Below, in pieces: positions 43,731-51,933 of a stretch of DNA of 64,000 nucleotides. The translations under genes and the position numbers were made by a program. Source of the DNA: Geodermatophilus sp. TF02-6 (GTDB lineage: Bacteria; Actinomycetota; Actinomycetes; Mycobacteriales; Geodermatophilaceae); the NCBI RefSeq assembly GCF_003319115.1, contig NZ_QOHF01000001.1:62001-126000 (forward strand). Direction: 5' to 3'. The notes beneath the pieces were generated by a model. The model searched no databases. It was not told the DNA's origin and saw only the letters and a program-made list of their open reading frames with translations. How positions within the stretch are numbered: the stretch's first letter is position 1; every line of letters starts with the position of its first letter.

Positions 43731-43791
43731 CATGGGGTTCGTGCCAGGGACACGCGCCGACACGCCGACGAGGCCGGCTCCAACCCCATGA
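43731..43791. terminator. Inverted repeat between convergent genes
   Basis: CATGGGGTT (43731-43739) and AACCCCATG (43783-43791) are perfect inverted arms around a 43-nt GC-rich loop. The position between the LacI stop and the P450-fusion stop favours a bidirectional terminator, though the long loop weakens the call. Confidence 0.4.
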
Positions 43792-43831
43792 CCAACTCTC
43801 ACGAGGGCCGGGGGGACACGGAGGCCCGGTT

Positions 43832-46120
43832 TCACAGGTCGAGCACCAGGCGGTCGGTGCAGCTGCGGGAGACGCAGATCATCATGCAGTCGCCGGCCCG
43901 CCGCTCCTCGTCGCTGAGGACGGAGTCCCGGTGGTCGGGCACGCCCTCGAGGACGGCGGTCTCGCAGGTGCCGCAGGTGCCCTCCGTGCAGGAGGACAGG
44001 ACCCCGACCCCGGCCTCCTCGACCACCGACAGGATCGATCGGTCCGGCGGCACGGTCAGCGTGCGCTCGCTCTGCCGCAGCACCACCTCGAAGGCCTCGC
44101 TGCGCACCGGCTCGGTCAGCGGTCGGGCCGAGAACCGCTCGACGTGCAGGGACCCGGCCGGCCACCCTCCCGGCAGCCCAGGGGCGCACCGCTGCTCGAC
44201 GGCGGCCAACAGCGGCTCGGGCCCGCAGCAGTACACCCGGGTGTCCTCCTGCGGCGTGCCGAGCAGGGTGTCGAGGTCGAGCAGCCCGACCTCGTCCTGC
44301 GGGCAGACGGTGACCCGGTCGCCGTAGCGGGTCAGCTCGTCGAGGAACGCCATCGAGGCCCGCCGGCGACCGCCGTAGACCAGCCGCCAGTCGGCGCCGG
44401 CGGCCTCGGCGGCGGCGATCATCGGCAGGATCGGCGTGATGCCGATGCCGCCGGCGACGAACAGGTACCGGGGCGAGTCGACGAGCGGGAAGTTGTTGCG
44501 CGGACCGCGGACCCGGACGACGTCGCCGGCCTGCAGCCGGTCGTGGACGGAGGAGGAGGTGCCCCGGCTCTCCGGCTCACGCAGGACGCCGACCCGCCAG
44601 ACGTGGTGATCTGCCGGGTCGCCGCACAGCGAGTACTGCCGGGTCGGCGCGCCCTCCAGCGCGGGGTCGTCGAGCAGCAGGTCGACGTGCGCGCCCGGCT
44701 CCCACGGCGGCAGCGGGGTGTCGCCGACCGACCGCAGCGTCAGGCCGACCACTCCGTCGGCCACCGAGCGCTTGTCCTCGACGCGGACGTCGGCCTCGAA
44801 CTCGCTGGTCACCACGGTCATCGACGTCGTCCGGTGCTGCACGGTCTCGACGTGCACCGGGGAGCCGGCACCCCGCGCCGACCCTCCGGCGACGGGGAAG
44901 GACAGCGGCACGGAGTCCCACACGTACATGTTCGGCGTGGTCTTGTAGCGCACCGCAGGGCCGGCGAGGGTGTAGTCGCCGAGCACCGGGAGCGCCTCCT
45001 CGAGGGCCACCTTGGCCTCGAGCCGGGCCAGCGGGGCGCCCAGGCAGCCGTGCCGTCCCTCCCCGAACCCGAGGTGGCGCGTCATGCCGCGGGTGACGTC
45101 GAAGCGGTCGGGGTCGGCGTACTGCCGCTCGTCGCGGTTGGCCGCGCCGTAGACCAGGACCACCCGGCCGCCCTCGGGGATGGTCACGCCGTGCAGGGTG
45201 ACCTCGCGGGTGGTCGTGCGGCCCACCAGCTGCAGCGGGCTCGAGTGGCGGACGGTCTCCTCGACGGCGGCCGGGATCAGCGACGGGTCCCGGCGCAGCA
45301 GCTCGCGCTGGTCGGGGTTCTCGGCGAGCAGCTTGAACAGCGAGCCGGTCAGCCCCGCGGTGCTCTCCACGCCGCCGAGGAAGAGCACCATCATCAGGCC
45401 GAGGATCTCCGAGGCCGGGGTGAGGTGCTCGTCGGCGAAGGGCACGCCGTCGATCTCGGCCTGGACGAGGGCGCTGACGACGTCGTCCCGGGGGTGCGCC
45501 CGGCGGTCCTCGAGCAGCTCGACGAAGTAGCGCTGGATGCCCTCGGTGGCGGCCCGGGCGACCGGGGTGAGCCGGGGGTCGTCGGGACGGCGGTCCTTGA
45601 GCTCGTGCACCCAGCGGTCCAGCTGCGAGCGCCCCTCCTCCTCGGCGCTCGGCAGCCCGAGCACCGTGAAGAAGACCTCGTTGGGCATCGGCCAGGCCAG
45701 CTCCTGGGCGATGTCCACCATGCCCCTGTCGACGGTCCCCCGGTCCCGCCACCGCGCCACGAGCCCGCGGACGACGTCGCGGACGGCTGCCTCCTTCTCG
45801 GCGATGCGACGCGGGAGGAAGTGCGGCTGGATGACCGCGCGCACCTGGTCGTGGCGGGGGTTGTCGATGTCGGGCAGGAAACCGGGGCCGCTCTGGTCCT
45901 TGGCGGTGTCGTCGATGTCGATGCCCTCGAAGCTGGCGAAGGTGTCCGGGTCGGTGGCCGCCGCGCGGACGTCCTCGAACCGGGACAGCGCCCACCAGTT
46001 CCACTTCTCGCTGTGGAAGACCGGGGCCTCCTCCCGCATCCACCGGTACACCGGGTAGGGGTCGGCCTGGAACTCCGGGCTGAACGGGTCGTACTCCATC
46101 GCGACGGGGGTCGTGGTCAT
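43832..46120 (-). CDS. Self-sufficient cytochrome P450-reductase-ferredoxin fusion
   Basis: The product is 762 residues. Residues ~1-400 are a P450 (ETVRHSSPLQLVGRTTTREV; heme loop GFGEGRHGCLG with C359). Residues ~430-650 are a flavin reductase of the phthalate-dioxygenase-reductase kind (RQYSLCGDP, VAGGIGITPILPMI). The last ~85 residues are a [2Fe-2S] ferredoxin with CTEGTCGTCE. The order is that of CYP116B/class VII enzymes, which hydroxylate or O-demethylate small molecules using NAD(P)H. ATG at 46120 follows GGAGACCGCC; a longer frame to 46201 would run through an operator. TTAAAGCGCTTCAA lies 68 bp upstream, tying it to the neighbouring LacI protein. Confidence 0.9.
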   Translation of the reverse strand: MTTTPVAMEYDPFSPEFQADPYPVYRWMREEAPVFHSEKWNWWALSRFEDVRAAATDPDTFASFEGIDIDDTAKDQSGPGFLPDIDNPRHDQVRAVIQPHFLPRRIAEKEAAVRDVVRGLVARWRDRGTVDRGMVDIAQELAWPMPNEVFFTVLGLPSAEEEGRSQLDRWVHELKDRRPDDPRLTPVARAATEGIQRYFVELLEDRRAHPRDDVVSALVQAEIDGVPFADEHLTPASEILGLMMVLFLGGVESTAGLTGSLFKLLAENPDQRELLRRDPSLIPAAVEETVRHSSPLQLVGRTTTREVTLHGVTIPEGGRVVLVYGAANRDERQYADPDRFDVTRGMTRHLGFGEGRHGCLGAPLARLEAKVALEEALPVLGDYTLAGPAVRYKTTPNMYVWDSVPLSFPVAGGSARGAGSPVHVETVQHRTTSMTVVTSEFEADVRVEDKRSVADGVVGLTLRSVGDTPLPPWEPGAHVDLLLDDPALEGAPTRQYSLCGDPADHHVWRVGVLREPESRGTSSSVHDRLQAGDVVRVRGPRNNFPLVDSPRYLFVAGGIGITPILPMIAAAEAAGADWRLVYGGRRRASMAFLDELTRYGDRVTVCPQDEVGLLDLDTLLGTPQEDTRVYCCGPEPLLAAVEQRCAPGLPGGWPAGSLHVERFSARPLTEPVRSEAFEVVLRQSERTLTVPPDRSILSVVEEAGVGVLSSCTEGTCGTCETAVLEGVPDHRDSVLSDEERRAGDCMMICVSRSCTDRLVLDL

Positions 46121-46187
46121 GGCGGTCTCCGCGGGCGCGTGGTCGGCGACAGGGGTCTCCGGCAGAGCCGGTGGCGACCCGCCGTCC

Positions 46188-46201
46188 TTAAAGCGCTTCA
46201 A
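46188..46201. promoter_or_regulatory. LacI operator before the P450 fusion
   Basis: TTAAAGCGCTTCAA differs by one base from the perfect palindrome at 47371. It lies 68-81 bp upstream of the P450-fusion start and 91 bp beyond the 3' end of the LacI gene, as expected for an operator of the P450 transcript. Confidence 0.75.
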
Positions 46202-46291
46202 GCGTCCGGCGTGACCCCGCTCACTGTCAACCGCCCGCCGGGTCGGATCGCAGACGACGACGCGGCGGCACCGCCCGGACCCCCGGCACGG

Positions 46292-47314
46292 TCAGCCCTC
46301 GACGGCTGCCGGGCCGGTCGTCCCCCGCACCACGAGGCGCGGGGGGACGACGACCTCGCGGTGCTCGGTGCGCCCGCCGTCGAGCCGCTCGACCACGGCG
46401 GCCACCGCGTGCCGCACCAGCTGCGGGGAGTCCTGGCTGACCGTGGTCAGGTCGATGTGCGCCAGCCGCGCGAGCGGGCTGTCGTCGTAGCCCACGACGG
46501 AGACCGCGCCGGGGACGTCGATGCCGCTGCGCAGCAGCGCGTCGAGCAGGCCCACCGCGGAGTGGTCGTTGTAGGTGGCGACGGCCGTGGGCGGCAGGTC
46601 GGACCCGAACAGCGCCCGCGCCGCGCGCGCCCCGGACTCCTCGGTGTGGTTCCCGCGCACCACCTGCAGGTGGGCTCCCAGCCGATGGCGGCGCATCGCC
46701 CGCTGGTAGCCGCGTCGCCGGCCGGCGGCGATGACCCCCGCGCCGCCGTCGACGTAGGCGATGCGGCGGTGACCGAGGTCGACCAGGTGGTCCACGGCCA
46801 GGGCCACACCGTCGTCGTCCGCGGCCCGGACGACGTCCACACCGGCGGAGGGCACCGGGCGCCCGACGGCCACCACGGGCAGCTGCCGGTCGAGGGCGGT
46901 CAGCCGGGCGGCGGGGGCCTCCGGGCCGAGGAGGACCAGCGCCTCGCACCGCGAGTCGAGCAGCGTCTCGACCGCGCGCGCCTCGTCCCGGGTGCGGGTG
47001 ACCGTGCTGAGCACCAGGTCGTAACCGTGCCCCTCGGCCGCCTCGTGGACGTCCTCGACGAGCTGGGCGTGGAAGGTGCTGCGGACGTCCATCAGGACGC
47101 CGATGAGCCGGCTGCGCCGGCGGGCCAGCAGGCTGGCGGCGCGGTCGGGCCGGTAGCCCAGGCGAGCCGCGGCCTCGAGCACGCGCTCGCGGGTGGCGCT
47201 GCCGGGGCCGGGGGCGCCGCGCAGCACCAGGGACGCCGACGCCGTCGAGACCCCTGCCGCGGTCGCCACGTCCTGCAGCCGTGGCCGGCGCACCGACTCC
47301 TCCGTGCTCACCAC
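46292..47314 (-). CDS. LacI-family transcriptional regulator
   Basis: The product is 340 residues. HTH: RPRLQDVATAAGVSTASASLVLRGAPGPGSATRERVLEAAARLGYRPD. Ligand domain: LIGVLMDVRSTFHAQLVEDVHEAAEGHGYDLVLSTV, through to VVGYDDSPLARLAHIDLTTVSQD. It is about 40% like the regulator at 42706 by eye, so the two are paralogues. It lies between the P450 gene and a divergent dehydrogenase/isomerase pair, with matching TTAAAGCGCTTTAA-type sites in front of both. GTG codons at 47314 and 47311 are both possible starts. Confidence 0.9.
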   Translation of the reverse strand: MVSTEESVRRPRLQDVATAAGVSTASASLVLRGAPGPGSATRERVLEAAARLGYRPDRAASLLARRRSRLIGVLMDVRSTFHAQLVEDVHEAAEGHGYDLVLSTVTRTRDEARAVETLLDSRCEALVLLGPEAPAARLTALDRQLPVVAVGRPVPSAGVDVVRAADDDGVALAVDHLVDLGHRRIAYVDGGAGVIAAGRRRGYQRAMRRHRLGAHLQVVRGNHTEESGARAARALFGSDLPPTAVATYNDHSAVGLLDALLRSGIDVPGAVSVVGYDDSPLARLAHIDLTTVSQDSPQLVRHAVAAVVERLDGGRTEHREVVVPPRLVVRGTTGPAAVEG

Positions 47315-47370
47315 GGCCCACCCCGCTCCCTTGACACCTCGGCCGACCCCTGGTGTGATCGGCGCCAGTA

Positions 47371-47384
47371 TTAAAGCGCTTTAA
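47371..47384. promoter_or_regulatory. LacI operator (perfect palindrome) in divergent promoter
   Basis: TTAAAGCGCTTTAA is a perfect 14-bp palindrome with a central GC step, lying 57 bp upstream of the LacI gene and about 100 bp upstream of the divergent dehydrogenase. A near-identical copy is found before the P450 fusion. Confidence 0.85.
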
Positions 47385-47485
47385 GAGCGCTCGGCCCACC
47401 CCGCCCGCCGCGCGGAGCGTGCCACGTCCGCAGGGACGGCCTCCTGCCCACCGCGGCCCGTCCACCGCACGTGAGGAGAACAGCG

Positions 47486-48673
47486 ATGCCGCAGCAGCCA
47501 CTGTCGGTGGCGGTGATCGGTGCCGGGATGGCCGGCCGCAGCCACGCCGCCGGCTACCGCTCGGTGAACACCGTCTTCGGCGAGGGCCTCCCGCCGGTCC
47601 GGCTGGCCGCGATCGCCGACGCCGACGCCGAGCTCGCCCGGGACGCGGCCCGCCGCTACGGGTTCGAGCAGGCGCTGACCAGCTGGGAGCAGGTCGTCGA
47701 CGACCCCTCGATCGACGCGATCAGCATCGTCGTCGGCAACGCCCTGCACCGGCCGATCGCCGAGGCGGCGATCGCGGCCGGCAAGCACGTGCTGTGCGAG
47801 AAGCCGCTCGCCGGCTCGATCGAGGACGCCCGCGCGATGGTGGCGGCGGAGCAGGGCGCCGACGTCGTCACCGCCGTCGGGTACACCTACCGGCGGTCCC
47901 CGGCGATCGCGGCGGTCCGCGACCACGTGCGCGGCGGCGAGCTCGGCGAGCTCTCCCTGTTCGACGGCCGCTACTGGTGCGACTACGCCTGCGACCCGCG
48001 CATCCCGCTCAGCTGGCGGTACACGGGCGGGCCGGGCAGCGGCGCCCTCGCCGACATCGGCGCGCACGTGATCGACGTCGCCCAGTTCCTCTGCGGGCCG
48101 ATCGTGGCGGTGTCCGGCGCGGCCCTGTCGACCCAGGTCGCCAAGCGGCCGCTGCCGCTCGGGGCGGTGGTCGGGCACACCGCGGCACCGGTGAGCAGCG
48201 AGACCGGCGAGGTCGAGAACGAGGACACCGCCGTGTTCACCGCCCGCTTCGAGTCGGGCCTCACCGGCTCGTTCTCGGTGTCGCGCACCGCGTTCGGCAT
48301 GCCCAACGGGCTGGCCTTCGACGTGTACGGGCTGGGTGGCCGCGCCGGCTTCGACTGGCACCGCCCGGCGGAGTACCTGTTCGACGACGCGCAGCCCGAG
48401 TCGCGCACCCGCGGCGCCCGGCAGGTGATCGTCGGCCCGCAGACGCCGTACTTCGCCGGCGGCTACCCGATGCAGGCCCCCGGCGTCGGCGGCGGCAACG
48501 CGGAGATGTTCGTCTACCAGTGCCGGGCGTTCCTCGACCAGATCACCGGCGGCCCCGACCCGCTGCCGCCGAACGCGACCTTCGCCGACGCCCTCCACAC
48601 CATGGAACTGATCCAGGCCGTCGTCCGCTCCGCCCAGTCCGGTGGGGCCGCCGTCCCCGTCCCCACCGCGTGA
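47486..48673 (+). CDS. Gfo/Idh/MocA family dehydrogenase
   Basis: The product is 395 residues with VAVIGAGMAGRSHAAGY, LCEKPLAGS (catalytic Lys), VGYTYRRSPAIAAVRDHV and SGALADIGAHVIDVAQFLCGP (Asp/His positions). Its longer length (about 390) and insertion pattern place it with sugar or glycoside oxidising members (levoglucosan- or glucoside-3-dehydrogenase-like) rather than the ~335-residue IolG type; this is an inference. GAGGAGAACAGCG precedes the ATG. It forms a two-gene unit with the isomerase 22 bp downstream, controlled by the adjacent LacI regulator. Confidence 0.86.
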   Translation: MPQQPLSVAVIGAGMAGRSHAAGYRSVNTVFGEGLPPVRLAAIADADAELARDAARRYGFEQALTSWEQVVDDPSIDAISIVVGNALHRPIAEAAIAAGKHVLCEKPLAGSIEDARAMVAAEQGADVVTAVGYTYRRSPAIAAVRDHVRGGELGELSLFDGRYWCDYACDPRIPLSWRYTGGPGSGALADIGAHVIDVAQFLCGPIVAVSGAALSTQVAKRPLPLGAVVGHTAAPVSSETGEVENEDTAVFTARFESGLTGSFSVSRTAFGMPNGLAFDVYGLGGRAGFDWHRPAEYLFDDAQPESRTRGARQVIVGPQTPYFAGGYPMQAPGVGGGNAEMFVYQCRAFLDQITGGPDPLPPNATFADALHTMELIQAVVRSAQSGGAAVPVPTA

Positions 48674-48695
48674 TCCGACCGGGAGGTCCCCCGCG

Positions 48696-49694
48696 ATGCC
48701 GCTCAAGCTCGGCGCCTACACCGCCTGCCTGCACGACCGCCCTCTGGCCGAGGCCCTCGACGTGCTGCAGGCCGACGGCCTGACCTCGGTCGAGGTCAAC
48801 ACCGGCGGGTTCATCCCGTCCCCGCACTGCCACGTCGACCTGCTGCTGTCCTCCGAGCAGGCCCGCCGGGACTACCTGGAGACGTTCTCCTCGCGCGGGA
48901 TGGAGCTGACCGGGCTGAACTGCAATGGCAACCCGCTCAACCCGCTCCCCGGCGTCGGCCCGAAGCACGCCGACGACCTGCGCCGCACCATCGAGCTCGC
49001 CGGCCTGCTGGGCGTGCGCAACGTGGTCACGATGTCCGGCACACCCGGCTCGGACCCCGACGCCAAGTACCCCTCCTGGGTGGTCAACCCGTGGGACGGC
49101 GTGTACCTGGACGTCCTGGACTACCAGTGGGACGTCGCGGCCGGCTTCTGGACGGAGATCGACGCGCGCGCCCGCGACGCCGACGTCCGGGTCGCCGTCG
49201 AGATGCACCCGCACAACCTGGTGTTCTCCCCCGTCACCCTGCGCCGGCTGGTGGAGACGATCGGCGCGACGAACGTGGGCGCCGAGATGGACCCGTCGCA
49301 CCTGATGTGGCAGGGCATGGACGTCGTCGCCTGCATCCACGACCTCGGCCCGCTGGTGTTCCACGCCGCGGCCAAGGACGCGACCATCACCCCCGGGGTC
49401 GACGTCCGCGGGGTGCTGGACACCTCGTTCACCCGGGTGCCCGCCGACGCACCGGACAAGGTGCCCACCGGCTACGGCTACTGGTGCACCGCCTGGCCCG
49501 AGAACCCGGCGTGGCGGTTCGTGGCCGTCGGCGTCGGCCACGACGTCGACTGGTGGACCGGGTTCCTCCGGGCGCTGGCCGAGGTCGACCCGGACATGGC
49601 GGTCAACATCGAGCACGAGGACGCCGCCTACGACCGCCTCGACGGCCTGGCCCTGGCCGCCGAGAACCTCAGGGCAGCCGCGGAGAAGCTGTAG
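48696..49694 (+). CDS. TIM-barrel sugar isomerase/epimerase
   Basis: The product is 332 residues of the AP-endonuclease-2-like family: KLGAYTACLHDRPLAEALDVLQADGLTSVEVNTGGFIPSPHCHVDLL, then VAVEMHPHNLVFS, NVGAEMDPSHLMWQGMD, VFHAAAKDATI and AVNIEHEDAAYDRL give the metal-binding Glu, Asp, His and Glu set. It probably handles the keto sugar made by the preceding dehydrogenase. GGGAGGTCCCCCGCG precedes the ATG. Its last 26 bp overlap the 3' end of the convergent Gfo/Idh gene. Confidence 0.86.
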   Translation: MPLKLGAYTACLHDRPLAEALDVLQADGLTSVEVNTGGFIPSPHCHVDLLLSSEQARRDYLETFSSRGMELTGLNCNGNPLNPLPGVGPKHADDLRRTIELAGLLGVRNVVTMSGTPGSDPDAKYPSWVVNPWDGVYLDVLDYQWDVAAGFWTEIDARARDADVRVAVEMHPHNLVFSPVTLRRLVETIGATNVGAEMDPSHLMWQGMDVVACIHDLGPLVFHAAAKDATITPGVDVRGVLDTSFTRVPADAPDKVPTGYGYWCTAWPENPAWRFVAVGVGHDVDWWTGFLRALAEVDPDMAVNIEHEDAAYDRLDGLALAAENLRAAAEKL

Positions 49695-50802
49695 GAACGG
49701 TCAGCCGCGGCCGGGGCGCCAGCCCGGCGAGCTCGTAGCACCGGTCGACCAGCGTCATGGTCGCGACCGCGTCGTCCGCGTCGGTGGGCACCGTAGAAGG
49801 ACCCCCTGTCCCCCCACCGTTCGGGGAAGGACCGCTTCCTTCCCACCCCTCGCAGGCTCGGGGCGGGACCCGGGAGGCGGCCGGGGCCCCTGCAGGGGGC
49901 CGGTGACGGACGGCGGCGGTGAACGCCTCCAGCTGGTACGTGTACGACGAGCGGGTGCCCAGGTGCTCGGTCCGCGCGCCGGCCGGGGTGCGCACCAGCA
50001 CCCGGTCGTCCCGGTTCGGCTCGACGAACGCCGGCGCCGTCGCCTCCCCGCGGGTACCGACGATGCGCAGCGAGAAGTCCCGGTCGGGGTGCACCATGCT
50101 GCAGCGCACCGTGGCCGTGGCGCCGGACGGGAAGCGCAGGTCGACGTCGAGCCACTCGTCGACGCCCGGGGCCCCGGCGCGCTCCCCGGCCCGCGCGGCG
50201 ACCGGCTCCGGTTCGCCGCCGGTCCACGGCGCCAGGTGGCGCGCGGCGTGCAACCCGTAGCAGCCGAGGTCCATCAGGGCGCCGCCGGCGAGCTCGAGCG
50301 ACCAGCGGGGGTCGTCGTCGTCCGGCGGCAGCATGGCGATGGTCGCCTGCACGTGGACGACGTCGCCCAGTTCGCCCGAGTCGACCAGCTCCAGCAGACG
50401 GCGCACCACCGGGTGGTAGAGGTGGTGGAAGCCCTCCATCACCACGAGGCCCGCGCGCTCCGCGGCGTCGCGGACCTCCGCGGCCTCCGCGGCGTTGGCG
50501 GCGAACGGCTTCTCGGACAGCACGTGCTTGCCGGCGGCGACGGCGGCCAGGTTCCAGGGGCCGTGCAGGGCGTTGGGCAGCGGGTCGTAGACCGCCTCCA
50601 CCTCCGGGTCGGCCAGCACGTCCGCGTACGAGGGCAGCACGCGCTCGACGCCGTGCGCGCGGGCGAACTCCTCCGCGCGCGCGGGGTCCCGGGCGGCGAC
50701 GGCGACCAGCCGGGCGCCGGTGGTCCGCGCCGGGACCACGATCCCCCGCTCGCTGATGCGGGCCGCCCCGAGCACCCCGATCCGCAGCGGTCCGCTCGTC
50801 AC
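49669..50802 (-). CDS. Gfo/Idh/MocA dehydrogenase with an in-frame repeat insertion
   Basis: The product is 377 residues: LRIGVLGAARISERGIVVPARTTGARLVAVAARDPARAEEFARAHG, then LSEKPFAANAAEA (catalytic Lys) and GALMDLGCYGLHAARHL. This matches the trans-1,2-dihydrodiol/xylose-dehydrogenase-like branch. Residues ~301-336 (RPPAGAPAASRVPPRA through GGTGGPST) are foreign: the conserved flanks YTYQLEAFTAAVRH and TDADDAVATMTLVDRCYELAGL normally join within a few residues. The insert is a repeat copy read in frame, so the protein is probably still made. GTG at 50802 overlaps the upstream dehydrogenase stop; the 3' end overlaps the convergent isomerase gene. Confidence 0.85.
   Translation of the reverse strand: MTSGPLRIGVLGAARISERGIVVPARTTGARLVAVAARDPARAEEFARAHGVERVLPSYADVLADPEVEAVYDPLPNALHGPWNLAAVAAGKHVLSEKPFAANAAEAAEVRDAAERAGLVVMEGFHHLYHPVVRRLLELVDSGELGDVVHVQATIAMLPPDDDDPRWSLELAGGALMDLGCYGLHAARHLAPWTGGEPEPVAARAGERAGAPGVDEWLDVDLRFPSGATATVRCSMVHPDRDFSLRIVGTRGEATAPAFVEPNRDDRVLVRTPAGARTEHLGTRSSYTYQLEAFTAAVRHRPPAGAPAASRVPPRACEGWEGSGPSPNGGGTGGPSTVPTDADDAVATMTLVDRCYELAGLAPRPRLTVPTASPRLP
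49796..49902. repeat. Dispersed repeat copy inside a Gfo/Idh dehydrogenase gene
   Basis: GAAGGACCCCCTGTCCCCCC, a GGAAGGACCGCTTCC module, CCCCTCGCAGGCTCGGGGCG and GGGGCCCCTGCAGGGGGCC follow in the family's order. The 107-bp copy plus target leaves the host frame open. It has the same coding direction and frame at its GGGGGTCCTTC end (Gly-Gly-Pro-Ser-Thr) as the copy in iolB. Confidence 0.85.
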
Positions 50803-51821
50803 CGCGGCCCGCCCGTCCGGTACAGGTCGGGCTGCTCCGGCAGCTCGACCGCCACCCGGCCGCCGTCGTGCAGCGAGCGCAGCGCCGCGTCGGACACCAC
50901 CTGGGCGGCGTACCCGTCCCAGGCGCCGGGGCCTCGCGGCGGCCGCCCCGCGACGACGTCCTCGACCCACTCGCGCAGCTCGACGTCGTAGGAGAGGGCG
51001 AAGCGCTCGCGCCAGTCGGCCGGGACGAGACCGGCGACGGTCCCCTCCCGGCGGATGGTCACCGGTGCGGGGTCGGCCAGCTCGACGGTGCCGGTCTCGC
51101 CGGAGACCTCGCAGCGGATCTCGTAGCCGTAGTGGACGTTGACCGACACCTCGACGTCGACGAGGACGCCGTCGGCCATCTCGAACAGCACGAGCAGCGG
51201 GTCCTGCAGTTCTCCGCCGCGGCTGCTCTTCCGGGGGGTGAGGACCTGCGCGGCGACGACCTCCTGGCCGAACAGCCAGCGCAGCTCGTCGATCTCGTGG
51301 ACGGCGGTGTCGGCGATGGACATGTCGCGGGTGTAGTGCGGCGGCACGGACGCGTTGCGGTGCGCGCAGTGCACGAGCAGCGGGACGCCGATGGCGCCGC
51401 CGTCCACGGCCTGCTTGAGGGCCCGGTGGGCGGGGTCGTAGCGGCGGTTGAAGCCGACCTGGACCAGCCGGCGGCCGGCGGCCGCCTCGGCGTCGACGAT
51501 CCGCCGGCACGCCTCCTGCGTGGGAGCCAGCGGCTTCTCGCAGAACACCGGCTTGCCGGCGGCGATGCCGGCCAGCACGTACGGCTCGTGCGTCGGTCCC
51601 CAGGAGGTGACGACCACCGCGTCCACCGCATCCGACGCGATCAGCTCCTCCCCGCGGCGGAACGCCTTGGCCGCCGGCAGCTGCCCGGCCACGGTCGCGG
51701 CGCGCTCGGCGTCCGCGTCGACGACCGCGACCACCCGGCTGCCCCCGGGACCGCCGTCCAGCCGGCGGATGTGCTCCTGGCCGATCGTGCCGACCCCGAT
51801 GACCCCCACGTCCAGCGCCAC
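50799..51821 (-). CDS. Gfo/Idh/MocA dehydrogenase, inositol 2-dehydrogenase-like
   Basis: The product is 340 residues with [89 protein letters not shown]. These stretches closely echo the iolG of the core operon ([23 protein letters not shown]), so it may act on another inositol isomer. It is the first gene of a two-gene unit and starts with GTG. A motif shared with two other promoters lies 80-112 bp upstream. Confidence 0.88.
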   Translation of the reverse strand: MALDVGVIGVGTIGQEHIRRLDGGPGGSRVVAVVDADAERAATVAGQLPAAKAFRRGEELIASDAVDAVVVTSWGPTHEPYVLAGIAAGKPVFCEKPLAPTQEACRRIVDAEAAAGRRLVQVGFNRRYDPAHRALKQAVDGGAIGVPLLVHCAHRNASVPPHYTRDMSIADTAVHEIDELRWLFGQEVVAAQVLTPRKSSRGGELQDPLLVLFEMADGVLVDVEVSVNVHYGYEIRCEVSGETGTVELADPAPVTIRREGTVAGLVPADWRERFALSYDVELREWVEDVVAGRPPRGPGAWDGYAAQVVSDAALRSLHDGGRVAVELPEQPDLYRTGGPR

Positions 51822-51900
51822 GACGCTCTCCCCGCCTGTCGTTGCGGCCCCCGTCGCGGGACCGTGCCGTGGCTTGAGGCTGTGGCCTGCACCACGGGGT

Positions 51901-51933
51901 GGTCAACCTCGGGGAGCCCTCAAGGAGCCCTCA
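51901..51933. promoter_or_regulatory. Putative LacI operator, site 1
   Basis: GGTCAACCTCGG followed by GAGCCCTCAAGGAGCCCTCA aligns base for base, with few changes, to the reverse complement of site 2 at 52981. It overlaps the stop codon of the LacI gene and lies upstream of the dehydrogenase unit that starts at 51821. Confidence 0.6.

Noticed and set aside
47371-47384. TTAAAGCGCTTTAA as a terminator stem
   Set aside because: It lies in a divergent promoter, has no loop, and is repeated before the P450 gene, so an operator fits better.
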